Assembly: GCF_051014445.1 (NCBI RefSeq)
Contig: NW_027488369.1
Location: forward strand, 12,976,001-13,040,000
From: Colletes latitarsis
Taxonomy: Eukaryota > Arthropoda > Insecta > Hymenoptera > Colletidae
Direction: 5' to 3'
DNA length: 64,000 nt
The notes under the pieces were generated by a model, which did no database searches, was not told the DNA's origin, and saw nothing but the letters and a program-made list of their open reading frames with translations. Below are positions 11,737-24,480 of this stretch, in pieces (positions within the stretch are counted from its first letter, which is position 1; the number at the start of each line of letters is the position of its first letter). Both the position numbers and the translations under genes were made by a program.

Positions 11737-13206
11737 CAGATCCTGGGTTATTTTCTGGTTTGGATCACATAGTAATGTGGTACCACACTGAAACAGTCGA
11801 TTAAACCAGGTTTCGATCAATATTTTTGAGGATAACGCATGTTAGGTCTAGGTTAGGCCTGGGATTTTCACACATCAGGCTCATACTTTCGCGTTCTTCA
11901 CATACTTGTTGAACAGATCCTGGGTTTTTTCTGGTTTGGATACCGTAGTAGTGTTGTACCACACTGAAACAGTCCATTAAACCTGGTATCGCTCAATATT
12001 TTAGAGGATAACGCATGTTAGGTCTAGGTCAGGCCTGGGATTTTCACTCATCATACTCATACTTTCGCATTCTTCACATACTTGTTGAACGAATCCTGGA
12101 TTTTTCTGGTTTGGCTCACGTAATAATGTGGTACCACACAAAAACTGTCAATTAAACCTGGTCTTGATAAATATATTAGAGGATAACGCATGTTAGGTCT
12201 GGGATAGGTCTGGGATTTGCCCTCATGAGACTCATACTTTCGCACACTTCACATACTCGTTGAACAGATCCTGGGTTATTTTCTGGTTTGGATCACATAG
12301 TAATGTGGTACCACACTGAAACATTCAATTAAACCTGGTCTTGATAAATATTTTAGAGGATAACGCATGTTAGGTCTGGGTTAGTTCTAGGATTTGCCCT
12401 CATCAGGCCCATACTTTCGCATATTTCTCATACTTGATGGCTAGATCCTGGGCTTTTTCTGGATTGGATCACGTAGTAATGTGGTACCAGACTGAAACAT
12501 TCAACTAAACCTGGTCTTGATAAATATTTTAGAGGATAACACATATTAGGTCTGGGTTAGGTCTAGGATTTGCCCTCATCAGGCTCATACTTTCACATAT
12601 TTCTCATACTTCATGGCTAGATCCTGGGCTATTTCTGGATTGGATCACGTAGTAAAGTGGTACCGCACTGAAACATTCAATGAAACCTGGTCTGGATAAT
12701 TATTTTAGAGGATAACGCATCTTAGGTCTGGGTTAGGTCTAAGATTTGCCCTCATCAGGCTCACAGTTTCGCGTTTTTCACATACTTCTTGAACGGAGCC
12801 TGGCTTTTTTCTGGTTTGGATCACGTAGTAATGTGGGACCATACTGAAACAGTCACTTAAACCTGGTTTCGACCAATATTTTAGAGAATAATTCATGTTA
12901 GGTCTAGTTTAGGTCTGGGATTTGCTCTCATCAGGCTCATTCTTTCGCATATTTCTCATACTTGATGGCTAGATCCTGGGCTTTTTCTGGATTGCAACTC
13001 GTAGTAATGAAGTACAACACTGAAACAGTCAATTAAACCTGGTTTCCATCAATATTTTAGAGGACAACGCAAGTTAGGTCTGGGATAGGTCTGGGATTTG
13101 CCCTCATCAGGCTCGTACTTTCGCACACTTCACATACTCGTTGACAAGATCCTGGGTTTTTTTCCGGTTTGGATCACGTAGTAATGTGGTTCCACACTGA
13201 AACAGT

Positions 13207-14540
13207 CAATTAAACCTGGTTTCGCTCAATATTTTAGAGGATAACGCATGTTAGGTCTAGGTCAGGCCTGGGATTTTCACTCATCAGACTCATACTTTCG
13301 CATTCTTCACATACTTGTTGAACGGATCATGGGTTTTTTCTGGTTTGGGTCACGTAGTAATGTGGGCCCACACTGAAACAATCAATTAAACCTGGTCTTG
13401 ATAAATATTTTAGAGGATAACGCATGTTAGGTCTGGGATAGGTCTGGGATTTGCCCTCATCAGACTCATACTTTCGCACACTTCACATACTCGTTGAACA
13501 GATCCTGGGTTATTTTCTGGTTTGGATCACATAGTAATGTGGTACCAAACTGAAACAGTCGATTAAACCAGGGTTCGATCAATATTTTTGAGGATAACGC
13601 ATGTTAGGTCTAGGTTAGGCCTGGGATTTTCACACATCAGACTCATACTTTCGCATTCTTCACATACTCGTTGAACAGATCCTGGGTTATTTTCTGGTTT
13701 GGATCACATAGTAATGTGGTACCACACTGAAACAGTGGATTAAACCAGGTTTCGATCAATATTTTTGAGGATAACGCATGTTAGGTCTAGGTTAGGCCTG
13801 GGATTTTCACACATCAGGCTCATACTTTCGCGTTCTTCACATACTTGTTGAACAGATCCTGGGTTTTATCTGGTTTGGATACCGTAGTAATGTGGTACCA
13901 CACTAAAACTGTCAATTAAACCTGGTCTTGATAAATATATTAGAGGATAACGCATGTTAGGTCTGGGATAGGTCTGGGATTTGCCCTCATGAGACTCATA
14001 CTTTCGCACACTTCACATACTCGTTGAACAGATCCTGGGTTATTTTCTGGTTTGGATCACATAGTAATGTGGTACCACACTGAAACATTCAATTAAACCT
14101 GGTCTTGATAAATATTTTAGAGGATAACGCATGTTAGGTCTGGGTTAGGTCTAGGATTTGCCCTCATCAGGCCCATACTTTCGCATATTTCTCATACTTG
14201 ATGGCTAGATCCTGGGCTTTTTCTGGATTGGATCACGTAGTAATGTGGTACCAGACTGAAACATTCAACTAAACATGGTCTTGATAAATATTTTAGAGGA
14301 TAACACATATTAGGTCTGGGTTAGGTCTAGGATTTGCCCTCATCAGGCTCATACTTTCACATATTTCTCATACTTCATGGCTAGATCCTGGGCTATTTCT
14401 GGATTGGATCACGTAGTAAAGTGGTACCGCACTGAAACATTCAATGAAACCTGGTCTGGATAATTATTTTAGAGGATAACGCATCTTAGGTCTGGGTTAG
14501 GTCTAAGATTTGCCCTCATCAGGCTCACAGTTTCGCGTTT
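13207..14540 (+). repeat. Inserted, internally deleted HOR fragment (+7 monomers net)
   Basis: After the GTGGTTCCAC monomer near 13,190 the canonical continuation is replaced by the monomer 3 class (CGCTCAATATTTTAG, then CAGGCCTGGGATTTT). HOR order then runs on with at least two internal single-monomer deletions: near 13,527 (CACG to CACATAG switch) and near 13,884 (GATACCGTAG joined to TAATGTGG). It rejoins the normal unit near 14,540, where GGCTCACAGTTTCGCG is fused to TTTTTTACATACCAG. Net gain over the canonical spacing is 1,235 bp. Confidence 0.85.
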
Positions 14541-14620
14541 TTTACATACCAGTTGAACAGATCCTGGGTTTTTTCTGGTTTGGATCCCGTAGTAGTGTGG
14601 TACCACACTGAAACAGTCCA

Positions 14621-17264
14621 TTAAACCTGGTTTCGCTCATTATTTTGGAGGATAACGCATGTTAGGTCTAGGTCAGGCCTGGTTTTTTCACTCATCAGAC
14701 TCATACTTTCGCATTCTTCACATACTTGTTGAACGGATCCTGGGTTTTTTCTGGTTTGGGTCACGTAGTAATGTGGGACCACACTGAAACAGTCAATTAA
14801 ACCTGGTTTCGACCAATATTTTAGAGAATAATTCATGTTAGGTCTAGGTTAGGTCTGGGATTTGCTCTCATCGGGCTCATACTTTCGCATTCTTCACATA
14901 CTCGTTGAACAGATCCTGGGTTATTTTCTGGTTTGGATCACATAGTAATGTGGTACCACACTGAAACAGTCGATTAAACCAGGTTTCGATCAATATTTTT
15001 GAGGATAACGCATGTTAGGTCTAGGTTAGGCCTGGGATTTTCACTCATCAGACTCATACTTTCGCATTCTTCACATACTTGTTGAACGGATCCTGGGTTT
15101 TTTCTGGTTTGGATCACGTAGTAGTGTGGTACCACACTGAAACAGTCCATTAAACCTGGTTTCGCTCAATATTTTAGAGGATAACGCATGTTAGGTCTAG
15201 GTCAGGCCTGGGATTTTCACTCATCAGACTCATACTTTCGCATTCTTCACATACTTGTTGAACGGATCATGGGTTTTTTCTGGTTTCGGTCACGTAGTAA
15301 CGTGGGCCCACACTGAAACAATCAATTAAACCTGGTCTTGATAAATATTTTAGAGGATAACGCATGTTAGGTCTGGGATAGGTCTGGGATTTGCCCTCAT
15401 CAGACTCATACTTTCGCACACTTCACATACTCGTTGAACAGATCCTGGGTTATTTTCTGGTTTGGATCACGTAGTAATGTGTTTCCACACTGAAACAGTC
15501 GATTAAACCTGGTTTCGATCAATATTTTAGAGGATAACGCATGTTAGGTCTAGGTTAGGCCTGGGATTTTCACACATCAGACTCATACTTTCGCATTCTT
15601 CACATACTCGTTGAACAGATCCTGGGTTATTTTCTGGTTTGGATCACATAGTAATGTGGTACCACACTGAAACAGTCGATTAAACCAGGTTTCGATCAAT
15701 ATTTTTGAGGATAACGCATGTTAGGTCTAGGTTAGGCCTGGGATTTTCACACATCAGGCTCACACTTTCGCGTTCTTCACATACTTGTTGAACAGATCCT
15801 GGGTTTTTTCTGGTTTGGATACCGTAGTAGTGTTGTACCACACTGAAACAGTCCATTAAACCTGGTATCGCTCAATATTTTAGAGGATAACGCATGTTAG
15901 GTCTAGGTCAGGCCTGGGATTTTCACTCATCATACTCATACTTTCGCATTCTTCACATACTTGTTGAACGGATCCTGGATTTTTCTGGTTTGGCTCACGT
16001 AGTAATGTGGTACCACACAAAAACTGTCAATTAAACCTGGTCTTGATAAATATATTAGAGGATAACGCATGTTAGGTCTGGGATAGGTCTGGGATTTGCC
16101 CTCATGAGACTCATACTTTCGCACACTTCACATACTCGTTGAACAGATCCTGGGTTATTTTCTGGTTTGCATCACATAGTAATGTGGTACCACACTGAAA
16201 CATTCAATTAAACCTGGTCTTGATAAATATTTTAGAGGATAACGCATGTTAGGTCTGGGTTAGGTCTAGGATTTGCCCTCATCAGGCCCATACTTTCGCA
16301 TATTTCTCATACTTGATGGCTAGATCCTGGGCTTTTTCTGGATTGGATCACGTAGTAATGTGGTACCAGACTGAAACATTCAACTAAACCTGGTCTTGAT
16401 AAATATTTTAGAGGATAACACATATTAGGTCTGGGTTAGGTCTAGGATTTGCCCTCATCAGGCTCATACTTTCACATATTTCTCATACTTCATGGCTAGA
16501 TCCTGGGCTATTTCTGGATTGGATCACGTAGTAAAGTGGTACCGCACTGAAACATTCAATGAAACCTGGTCTGGATAATTATTTTAGAGGATAACGCATC
16601 TTAGGTCTGGGTTAGGTCTAAGATTTGCCCTCATCAGGCTCACAGTTTCGCGTTTTTCACATACTTCTTGAACGGAGCCTGGCTTTTTTCTGGTTTGGAT
16701 CACGTAGTAATGTGGGACCATACTGAAACAGTCACTTAAACCTGGTTTCGACCAATATTTTAGAGAATAATTCATGTTAGGTCTAGTTTAGGTCTGGGAT
16801 TTGCTCTCATCAGGCTCATTCTTTCGCATATTTCTCATACTTGATGGCTAGATCCTGGGCTTTTTCTGGATTGCAACTCGTAGTAATGAAGTACAACACT
16901 GAAACAGTCAATTAAACCTGGTTTCCATCAATATTTTAGAGGACAACGCAAGTTAGGTCTGGGATAGGTCTGGGATTTGCCCTCATCAGGCTCGTACTTT
17001 CGCACACTTCACATACTCGTTGACAAGATCCTGGGTTTTTTTCCGGTTTGGATCACGTAGTAATGTGGTTCCACACTGAAACAGTCGATTAAACCTGGTT
17101 TCGATCAATATTTTAGAGGATAACCCAAGTTAGGTCTGGGATAGGTCTGGGGTTTGCCCTCTTCAGGCTCATACTTTCGCGTTTTTTACATACCAGTTGA
17201 ACAGATCCTGGGTTTTTTCTGGTTTGGATCCCGTAGTAGTGTGGTACCACACTGAAACAGTCCA
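14621..17264 (+). repeat. HOR unit, 15 monomers with one class swap (2,644 bp)
   Basis: Total length is canonical plus one base, but the class order is not. Near 14,885 a GGGCTCATACTTTCGC half is joined to ATTCTTCACATACTCG, adding a monomer of the CACACATCAG type. Near 15,540 the expected CAAGTTCGG monomer is missing. A balanced gain and loss keeps the size constant. Confidence 0.82.
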
Positions 17265-20258
17265 TTAAACCTGGTTTCGCTCATTATTTTGGAGGATAAC
17301 GCATGTTAGGTCTAGGTCAGGCCTGGTTTTTTCACTCATCAGACTCATACTTTCGCATTCTTCACATACTTGTTGAACGGATCCTGGGTTTTTTCTGGTT
17401 TGGGTCACGTGGTAATGTGGGACCACACTGAAACAGTCAATTAAACCTGGTTTCGACCAATATTTTAGAGAATAATTCATGTTAGGTCTAGGTTAGGTCT
17501 GGGATTTGCTCTCATCGGGCTCATACTTTCGCACACTTCACATACTTGTTGAACGGATCCTGGGTTTTTTCTGGTTTGGATCACGTAGTAGTGTGGTACC
17601 ACACTGAAACAGTCCATTAAACCTGGTTTCGCTCAATATTTTAGAGGATAACGCATGTTAGGTCTAGGTCAGGCCTGGGATTTTCACTCATCAGACTCAT
17701 ACTTTCGCATTCTTCACATACTTGTTGAACGGATCATGGGTTTTTTCTGGTTTGGGTCACGTAGTAATGTGGGCCCACACTGAAACAATCAATTAAACCT
17801 GGTCTTGATAAATATTTTAGAGGATAACGCATGTTAGGTCTGGGATAGGTCTGGGATTTGCCCTCATCAGACTCATACTTACGCACACTTCACATACACG
17901 TTGAACAGATCCTGGGTTATTTTCTGGTTTGGATCACATAGTAATGTGGTACCAAACTGAAACAGTCGATTAAACCAGGTTTCGATCTATATTTTTGAGG
18001 ATAACGCATGTTAGGTCTAGGTTAGGCCTGGGATTTTCACACATCAGACTCATACTTTCGCATTCTTCACATACTCGTTGAACAGATCCTGGGTTATTTT
18101 CTGGTTTGGATCACATAGTAATGTGGTACCACACTGAAACAGTCGATTAAACCAGGTTTCGATCAATATTTTTGAGGATAACGCATGTTAGGTCTAGGTT
18201 AGGCCTGGGATTTTCACACATCAGGCTCATACTTTCGCGTTCTTCACATACTTGTTGAACAGATCCTGGGTTTTTTCTGGTTTGGATACCGTAGTAGTGT
18301 TGTACCACACTGAAACAGTCCATTAAACCTGGTATCGCTCAATATTTTAGAGGATAACGCATGTTAGGTCTAGGTCAGGCCTGGGATTTTCACTCATCAT
18401 ACTCATACTTTCGCATTCTTCACATACTTGTTGAACGGATCCTGGATTTTTCTGGTTTGGCTCACGTAGTAATGTGGTACCACACTAAAACTGTCAATTA
18501 AACCTGGTCTTGATAAATATATTAGAGGATAACGCATGTTAGGTCTAGGTCAGGCCTGGGATTTTCACTCATCATACTCATACTTTCGCATTCTTCACAT
18601 ACTTGTTGAACGGATCCTGGATTTTTCTGGTTTGGCTCACGTAGTAATGTGGTACCACACTAAAACTGTCAATTAAACCTGGTCTTGATAAATATTTTAG
18701 AGGATAACGTATGTTAGGTCTGGGTTAGGTCTAGGATTTGCCCTCATCAGGCCCATACTTTCGCATATTTCTCATACTTGATGGCTAGATCCTGGGCTTT
18801 TTCTGGATTGGATCACGTAGTAATGTGGTACCAGACTGAAACATTCAACTAAACCTGGTCTTGATAAATATTTTAGAGGATAACACATATTAGGTGTGGG
18901 TTAGGTCTAGGATTTGCCCTCATCAGGCTCATACTTTCACATATTTCTCATACTTCATGGCTAGATCCTGGGCTATTTCTGGATTGGATCACGTAGTAAA
19001 GTGGTACCGCACTGAAACATTCAATGAAACCTGGTCTGGATAATTATTTTAGAGGATAACGCATCTTAGGTCTGGGTTAGGTCTAAGATTTGCCCTCATC
19101 AGGCTCACAGTTTCGCGTTTTTCACATACTTCTTGAACGGAGCCTGGCTTTTTTCTGGTTTGGATCACGTAGTAATGTGGGACCATACTGAAACAGTCAC
19201 TTAAACCTGGTTTCGACCAATATTTTAGAGAATAATTCGTGTTAGGTCTAGTTTAGGTCTGGGATTTGCTCTCATCAGGCTCATTCTTTCGCATATTTCT
19301 CATACTTGATGGCTAGATCCTGGGCTTTTTCTGGATTGCAACACGTAGTAATGAAGTACAACACTGAAACAGTCAATTAAACCTGGTTTCCATCAATATT
19401 TTAGAGGACAACGCAAGTTAGGTCTGGGATAGGTCTGGGATTTGCCCTCATCGGGCTCGTACTTTCGCATTCTTCACATACTTGTTGAACGGATCCTGGG
19501 TTTTATCTAGTTTGGATCACGTAGTAATGTGGGACCACACTGGAACAGTCGATTAAACCTGGTTTCGCTCAATATTTTAGAGGACAACGCATGTTAGGTC
19601 TAGGTCAGGCCTGGTTTTTTCACTCATCAGACTCATACTTTCGCATTCTTCACATACTTGTTGAACAGATCCTGGGTTTTTTCTGGTTTGGATCACGTAG
19701 TAATGTGGTACCACACTAAAACAGTCAATTAAACCTGGTTTCGATCAATATTTTAGAGGATAACGCAAGCTAGGTCTGGGATAGGTCTGGGATTAGCCCT
19801 CATCAGACTCATACTTTCGCACACTTCACACACTCGTTGACAAGATCCTGGGTTTTTTTCTGGTTTTGATCACGTAGTAATGTGGTTTCACACTGAAACA
19901 GTCGATTAAACCTGGTTTCGATTAATATTTTAGAGGATAATGCAAGTTAAGTCTGGGATTGGTCTGGGATTTGACCTCATCAGACTCATACTTTCGCACT
20001 CTTCACATACTCGTTGTACAGATCCTGGGTTATTTTCTGGTTTGGATCACATAGTAATGTGGTACCACACTGAAACATTCAATTAAACCTGGTTTCGATC
20101 AATATTTTAGAGGATAACGCAAGTTAGGTCTGGGATAGGTCTGGGATTTGCCCTCATCAGGCTCATACTTTCGCGTTTTTCACATACTACTTGAACAGAT
20201 CCTGGTTTTTTTCTGGTTTGGATCCCGTAGTAGTGTGGTACCACACTGAAACAGTCCA
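17265..20258 (+). repeat. Rearranged HOR unit, 17 monomers (2,994 bp)
   Basis: The left part follows the canonical order to about 18,360, then contains a monomer doublet (18,361-18,710). From about 19,455 it carries monomers not found in earlier units, for example GGTTTTATCTAGTTTGG near 19,500 and TTGTACAGATCC near 20,013. These monomers are shared with the next unit, which makes this the transition out of the canonical HOR. Confidence 0.8.
18361..18710 (+). repeat. Single-monomer doublet (2 x 175 bp)
   Basis: The class with CATCATACTCATAC and the shortened GGATTTTTCTGG tract occurs twice in succession at offset 175 bp. In the complete units it occurs once per 15 monomers. The second copy is joined directly to a GATAACGTATG monomer near 18,705, so the CATGAGAC monomer usually found next is lost. 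Confidence 0.88.
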
Positions 20259-20466
20259 TTAAACCTGGTTTCGCTCAATATTTTAGAGGATAACGCATGT
20301 TAGGTCTAGGTCAGGCCTGGTTTTTTCACTCATCAGACTCATACTTTCGCATTCTTCACATACTTGTTGAACGGATCCTGGGTTTTTTCTGGTTTGGGTC
20401 ACGTAGTAATGTGGGACCACACTGAAACAGTCAATTAAACCTGGTTTCGACCAATATTTTAGAGAA
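18668..20466 (+). repeat. Left copy of 2,467-bp-period duplication
   Basis: About 1.8 kb that reappears at 21,135-22,933, including rare marks: GATAACGTATG (18,706), TTAGGTGTGGG (18,890), ATAATTCGTG (19,233), TTTTATCTAG (19,502), a GTGGTTTCACAC dyad variant (19,880) and TTGTACAGATCC (20,013). The copy ends where AGAGAATAA is fused to CGCATG near 20,466 instead of continuing TTCATG. Confidence 0.9.
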
Positions 20467-22725
20467 TAACGCATGTTAGGTCTAGGTTAGGCCTGGGATT
20501 TTCACACATCAGACTCATACTTTCGCATTCTTCACATACTCGTTGAACAGATCCTGGGTTATTTTCTGGTTTGGATCACATAGTAATGTGGTACCACACT
20601 GAAACAGTCGATTAAACCAGGTTTCGATCAATATTTTTGAGGATAACGCATGTTAGGTCTAGGTCAGGCCTGGGATTTTCACACATCAGGCTCATACTTT
20701 CGCGTTCTTCACATACTTGTTGAACAGATCCTGGGTTTTTTCTGGTTTGGATACCGTAGTAGTGTTGTACCACACTGAAACAGTCCATTAAACCTGGTAT
20801 CGCTCAATATTTTAGAGGATAACGCATGTTAGGTCTAGGTCAGGCCTGGGATTTTCACTCATCATACTCATACTTTCGCATTCTTCACATACTTGTTGAA
20901 CGGATCCTGGATTTTTCTGGTTTGGCTCACGTAGTAATGTGGTACCACACTAAAACTGTCAATTAAACCTGGTCTTGATAAATATATTAGAGGATAACGC
21001 ATGTTAGGTCTGGGATAGGTCTGGGATTTGCCCTCATGAGACTCATACTTTCGCACACTTCACATACTCGTTGAACAGATCCTGGGTTATTTTCTGGTTT
21101 GGATCACATAGTAATGTGGTACCACACTGAAACATTCAATTAAACCTGGTCTTGATAAATATTTTAGAGGATAACGTATGTTAGGTCTGGGTTAGGTCTA
21201 GGATTTGCCCTCATCAGGCCCATACTTTCGCATATTTCTCATACTTGATGGCTAGATCCTGGGCTTTTTCTGGATTGGATCACGTAGTAATGTGGTACCA
21301 GACTGAAACATTCAACTAAACCTGGTCTTGATAAATATTTTAGAGGATAACACATATTAGGTGTGGGTTAGGTCTAGGATTTGCCCTCATCAGGCTCATA
21401 CTTTCACATATTTCTCATACTTCATGGCTAGATCCTGGGCTATTTCTGGATTGGATCACGTAGTAAAGTGGTACCGCACTGAAACATTCAATGAAACCTG
21501 GTCTGGATAATTATTTTAGAGGATAACGCATCTTAGGTCTGGGTTAGGTCTAAGATTTGCCCTCATCAGGCTCACAGTTTCGCGTTTTTCACATACTTCT
21601 TGAACGGAGCCTGGCTTTTTTCTGGTTTGGATCACGTAGTAATGTGGGACCATACTGAAACAGTCACTTAAACCTGGTTTCGACCAATATTTTAGAGAAT
21701 AATTCGTGTTAGGTCTAGTTTAGGTCTGGGATTTGCTCTCATCAGGCTCATTCTTTCGCATATTTCTCATACTTGATGGCTAGATCCTGGGCTTTTTCTG
21801 GATTGCAACACGTAGTAATGAAGTACAACACTGAAACAGTCAATTAAACCTGGTTTCCATCAATATTTTAGAGGACAACGCAAGTTAGGTCTGGGATAGG
21901 TCTGGGATTTGCCCTCATCAGGCTCGTACTTTCGCATTCTTCACATACTTGTTGAACGGATCCTGGGTTTTATCTAGTTTGGATCACGTAGTAATGTGGG
22001 ACCACACTGGAACAGTCGATTAAACCTGGTTTCGCTCAATATTTTAGAGGACAACGCATGTTAGGTCTAGGTCAGGCCTGGTTTTTTCACTCATCAGACT
22101 CATACTTTCGCATTCTTCACATACTTGTTGAACAGATCCTGGGTTTTTTCTGGTTTGGATCACGTAGTAATGTGGTACCACACTAAAACAGTCAATTAAA
22201 CTTGGTTTTGATCAATATTTTAGAGGATAACGCAAGCTAGGTCTGGGATAGGTCTGGGATTAGCCCTCATCAGACTCATACTTTCGCACACTTCACATAC
22301 TCGTTGACAAGATCCTGGGTTTTTTTCTGGTTTTGATCACGTAGTAATGTGGTTTCACACTGAAACAGTCGATTAAACCTGGTTTCGATTAATATTTTAG
22401 AGGATAATGCAAGTTAAGTCTGGGATTGGTCTGGGATTTGACCTCATCAGACTCATACTTTCGCACTCTTCACATACTCGTTGTACAGATCCTGGGTTAT
22501 TTTCTGGTTTGGATCACATAGTAATGTGGTACCACACTGAAACATTCAATTAAACCTGGTTTCGATCAATATTTTAGAGGATAACGCAAGTTAGGTCTGG
22601 GATAGGTCTGGGATTTGCCCTCATCAGGCTCATACTTTCGCGTTTTTCACATACTACTTGAACAGATCCTGGTTTTTTTCTGGTTTGGATCCCGTAGTAG
22701 TGTGGTACCACACTGAAACAGTCCA
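20259..22725 (+). repeat. Terminal zone A HOR unit, 14 monomers (2,467 bp)
   Basis: Anchor at 20,259 repeats at 22,726. It combines a stretch of canonical class order (about 20,465-21,135) with the altered right half shared with 18,668-20,466. Beyond about 22,933 this arrangement is not continued. Confidence 0.8.
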
Positions 22726-22933
22726 TTAAACCTGGTTTCGCTCAATATTTTAGAGGATAACGCATGTTAGGTCTAGGTCAGGCCTGGTTTTTTCACTCAT
22801 CAGACTCATACTTTCGCATTCTTCACATACTTGTTGAACGGATCCTGGGTTTTTTCTGGTTTGGGTCACGTAGTAATGTGGGACCACACTGAAACAGTCA
22901 ATTAAACCTGGTTTCGACCAATATTTTAGAGAA
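21135..22933 (+). repeat. Right copy of 2,467-bp-period duplication
   Basis: Matches 18,668-20,466 base for base apart from a few substitutions, for example CATCAGGCTCG (21,917) against CATCGGGCTCG, and TTGGTTTTGATC (22,202) against CTGGTTTCGATC. It is the last block showing the zone A unit structure. Confidence 0.9.
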
Positions 22934-23859
22934 TAATTCATGTTAGGTCTAGGTTAGGTCTGGGATTTGCTCCCATCAGGCTCATTCTTTCGCATATTTC
23001 TCATACTTGATGGCTAGATCCTGGGCTTTTTCTGGATTGCATCACGTAGTAATGAAGTACAACACTGAAACAGTCAATTAAACCTGGTTTCCATCAATAC
23101 TTTAGAGGACAACGCAAGTTAGGTCTGTGATAGGTCTGGGATTTGCCCTCATAAGACTCATACTTACGCACACTTCACATACACGTTGAACAGATCCCAG
23201 GTTATTTTCTGGTTTGGATCCCGTAGTAGTGTTGTACCACACTGAAACTGTCCATTAGACCTGGTTTCGCTCAATATTTTAGAGGATAACACATGTTAGG
23301 TCTAGGTCAGGCCTGGGATTTTCACTCATCACACTCATACTTTCGCATTCTTCACATACTTGTTGAACGGATCCTGGGTTTTTTCTGGTTTGGATCACGT
23401 AGTAATGTGGTACCACACTAAAACTGTCAATTAAACCTGGTCTTGATAAATATATTAGAGCATAACGCATGTTAGGTCTGGGATAGGTCTGGGATTTGCC
23501 CTCATGAGACTCACACTTTCGCACACTTCACATACTCGTTGAACAGATCCTGCATTATTTTCTGGTTTGGATCACATAGTAATGTGGTACCACACTGAAA
23601 TAGTCGATTAAACCTGGTTTCGCACAATGTTTTAGAGGATAACGCATGTTAGGTCTAGGTCAGGCCTGGGATTTTCACTCATCAGACTCATACTTTCGCA
23701 TTCTTCACATACTTGTTGAACGGATCCTGGGTTTTTTCTGGTTTGGATCACGTAGTAATGTGGTACCAGACTGAAACATTCAATTAAACCTGGTCTTGAT
23801 AAATATTTTAGAGGATAACACATATTAGGTCTGGGTTAGGTCTAGGATTTGCCCTCATC

Positions 23860-24480
23860 AGGCTCATACTTTCGCATATTTCTCATACTTCATGGCTAGA
23901 TCCTGGGCTATTTCTGGATTGGATCACGTAGTAAAGTGGTACCACACTGAAACATTCAATGAAACCTGGTCTGGATAAATATTTTAGAGGATAACGCATC
24001 TTAGGTCTGGGTTAGGTCTAAGATTTGCCCTCATCAGGCTCACAGTTTCGCGTTTTTCACATACTTGTTGAACGGATCCTGGGTTTTTTCTGGTTTGGAT
24101 CACGTAGTAATGTGGGACCACACTGAAACAGTCAATTAAACCTGGTTTCGACCAATATTTTAGAGAATAATTCATGTTAGGTCTAGGTTAGGTCTGGGAT
24201 TTGCTCTCATCAGGCTCATTCTTTGGCATATTTCTCATACTTGATGGCTAGATCCTGGGCTTTTTCTGGATTGCATCACGTAGTAAGGACGTACAACACT
24301 GAAACAGTCAATTAAACCTGGTTTCCATCAATATTTTAGAGGACAACGCAAGGTAGGTCTGGGATAGGTCTGGGATTTGCCCTCATCAGGCTCGTACTTT
24401 CGGGTTTTTCACGTACTTGTTGAACAGATCCTGGGTGTTTTCTGGTTTGGATCCCGTAGTAGTGTGGTACCACACTGAAA
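23860..24480 (+). repeat. Block shared with 46,760-47,370
   Basis: About 3.5 monomers that recur 22,899 bp (130 monomers) to the right. The diagnostic marks are CATCTTAGG followed by GGGACCACAC, then CAAGGTAGGTCTGGG (24,349), and then CTTTCGGGTTTTTC (24,397), which replaces the usual TTTCGCG. The rare GGTAGG and TCGGG changes together make common descent far more likely than coincidence. Confidence 0.85.

Larger units (their letters stand above)
10036..14620 (+). repeat. Expanded HOR unit, 26 monomers (4,585 bp)
   Basis: Anchor-to-anchor length is 4,585 bp, that is 15 monomers plus four (duplication at 10,325-11,736) plus seven (insertion at 13,207-14,540). From this unit on, the tract GGGCTTTTTCTGG near 12,450 has one more T than in the three units to the left. 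That makes 647-bp spacings 648 bp and marks a lineage difference between left and right units. Confidence 0.85.
1..22933 (+). repeat. Zone A: 15-monomer HOR domain (2,643 bp)
   Basis: Distinctive monomers recur at 2,643 bp, i.e. 15 x 176.2. The monomer with GGCTCACG and a shortened GGATTTTTC tract recurs at about 2,893, 5,536 and 8,179. The CATCTTAGG monomer recurs at 3,540, 6,183 and 8,826. Where aligned, adjacent units differ by only scattered single bases, whereas the 15 monomers inside one unit differ at many positions. Low divergence between units and high divergence within a unit defines a true HOR. Units are lengthened or shortened only by whole monomers, as expected from out-of-register exchange. 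Confidence 0.93.
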
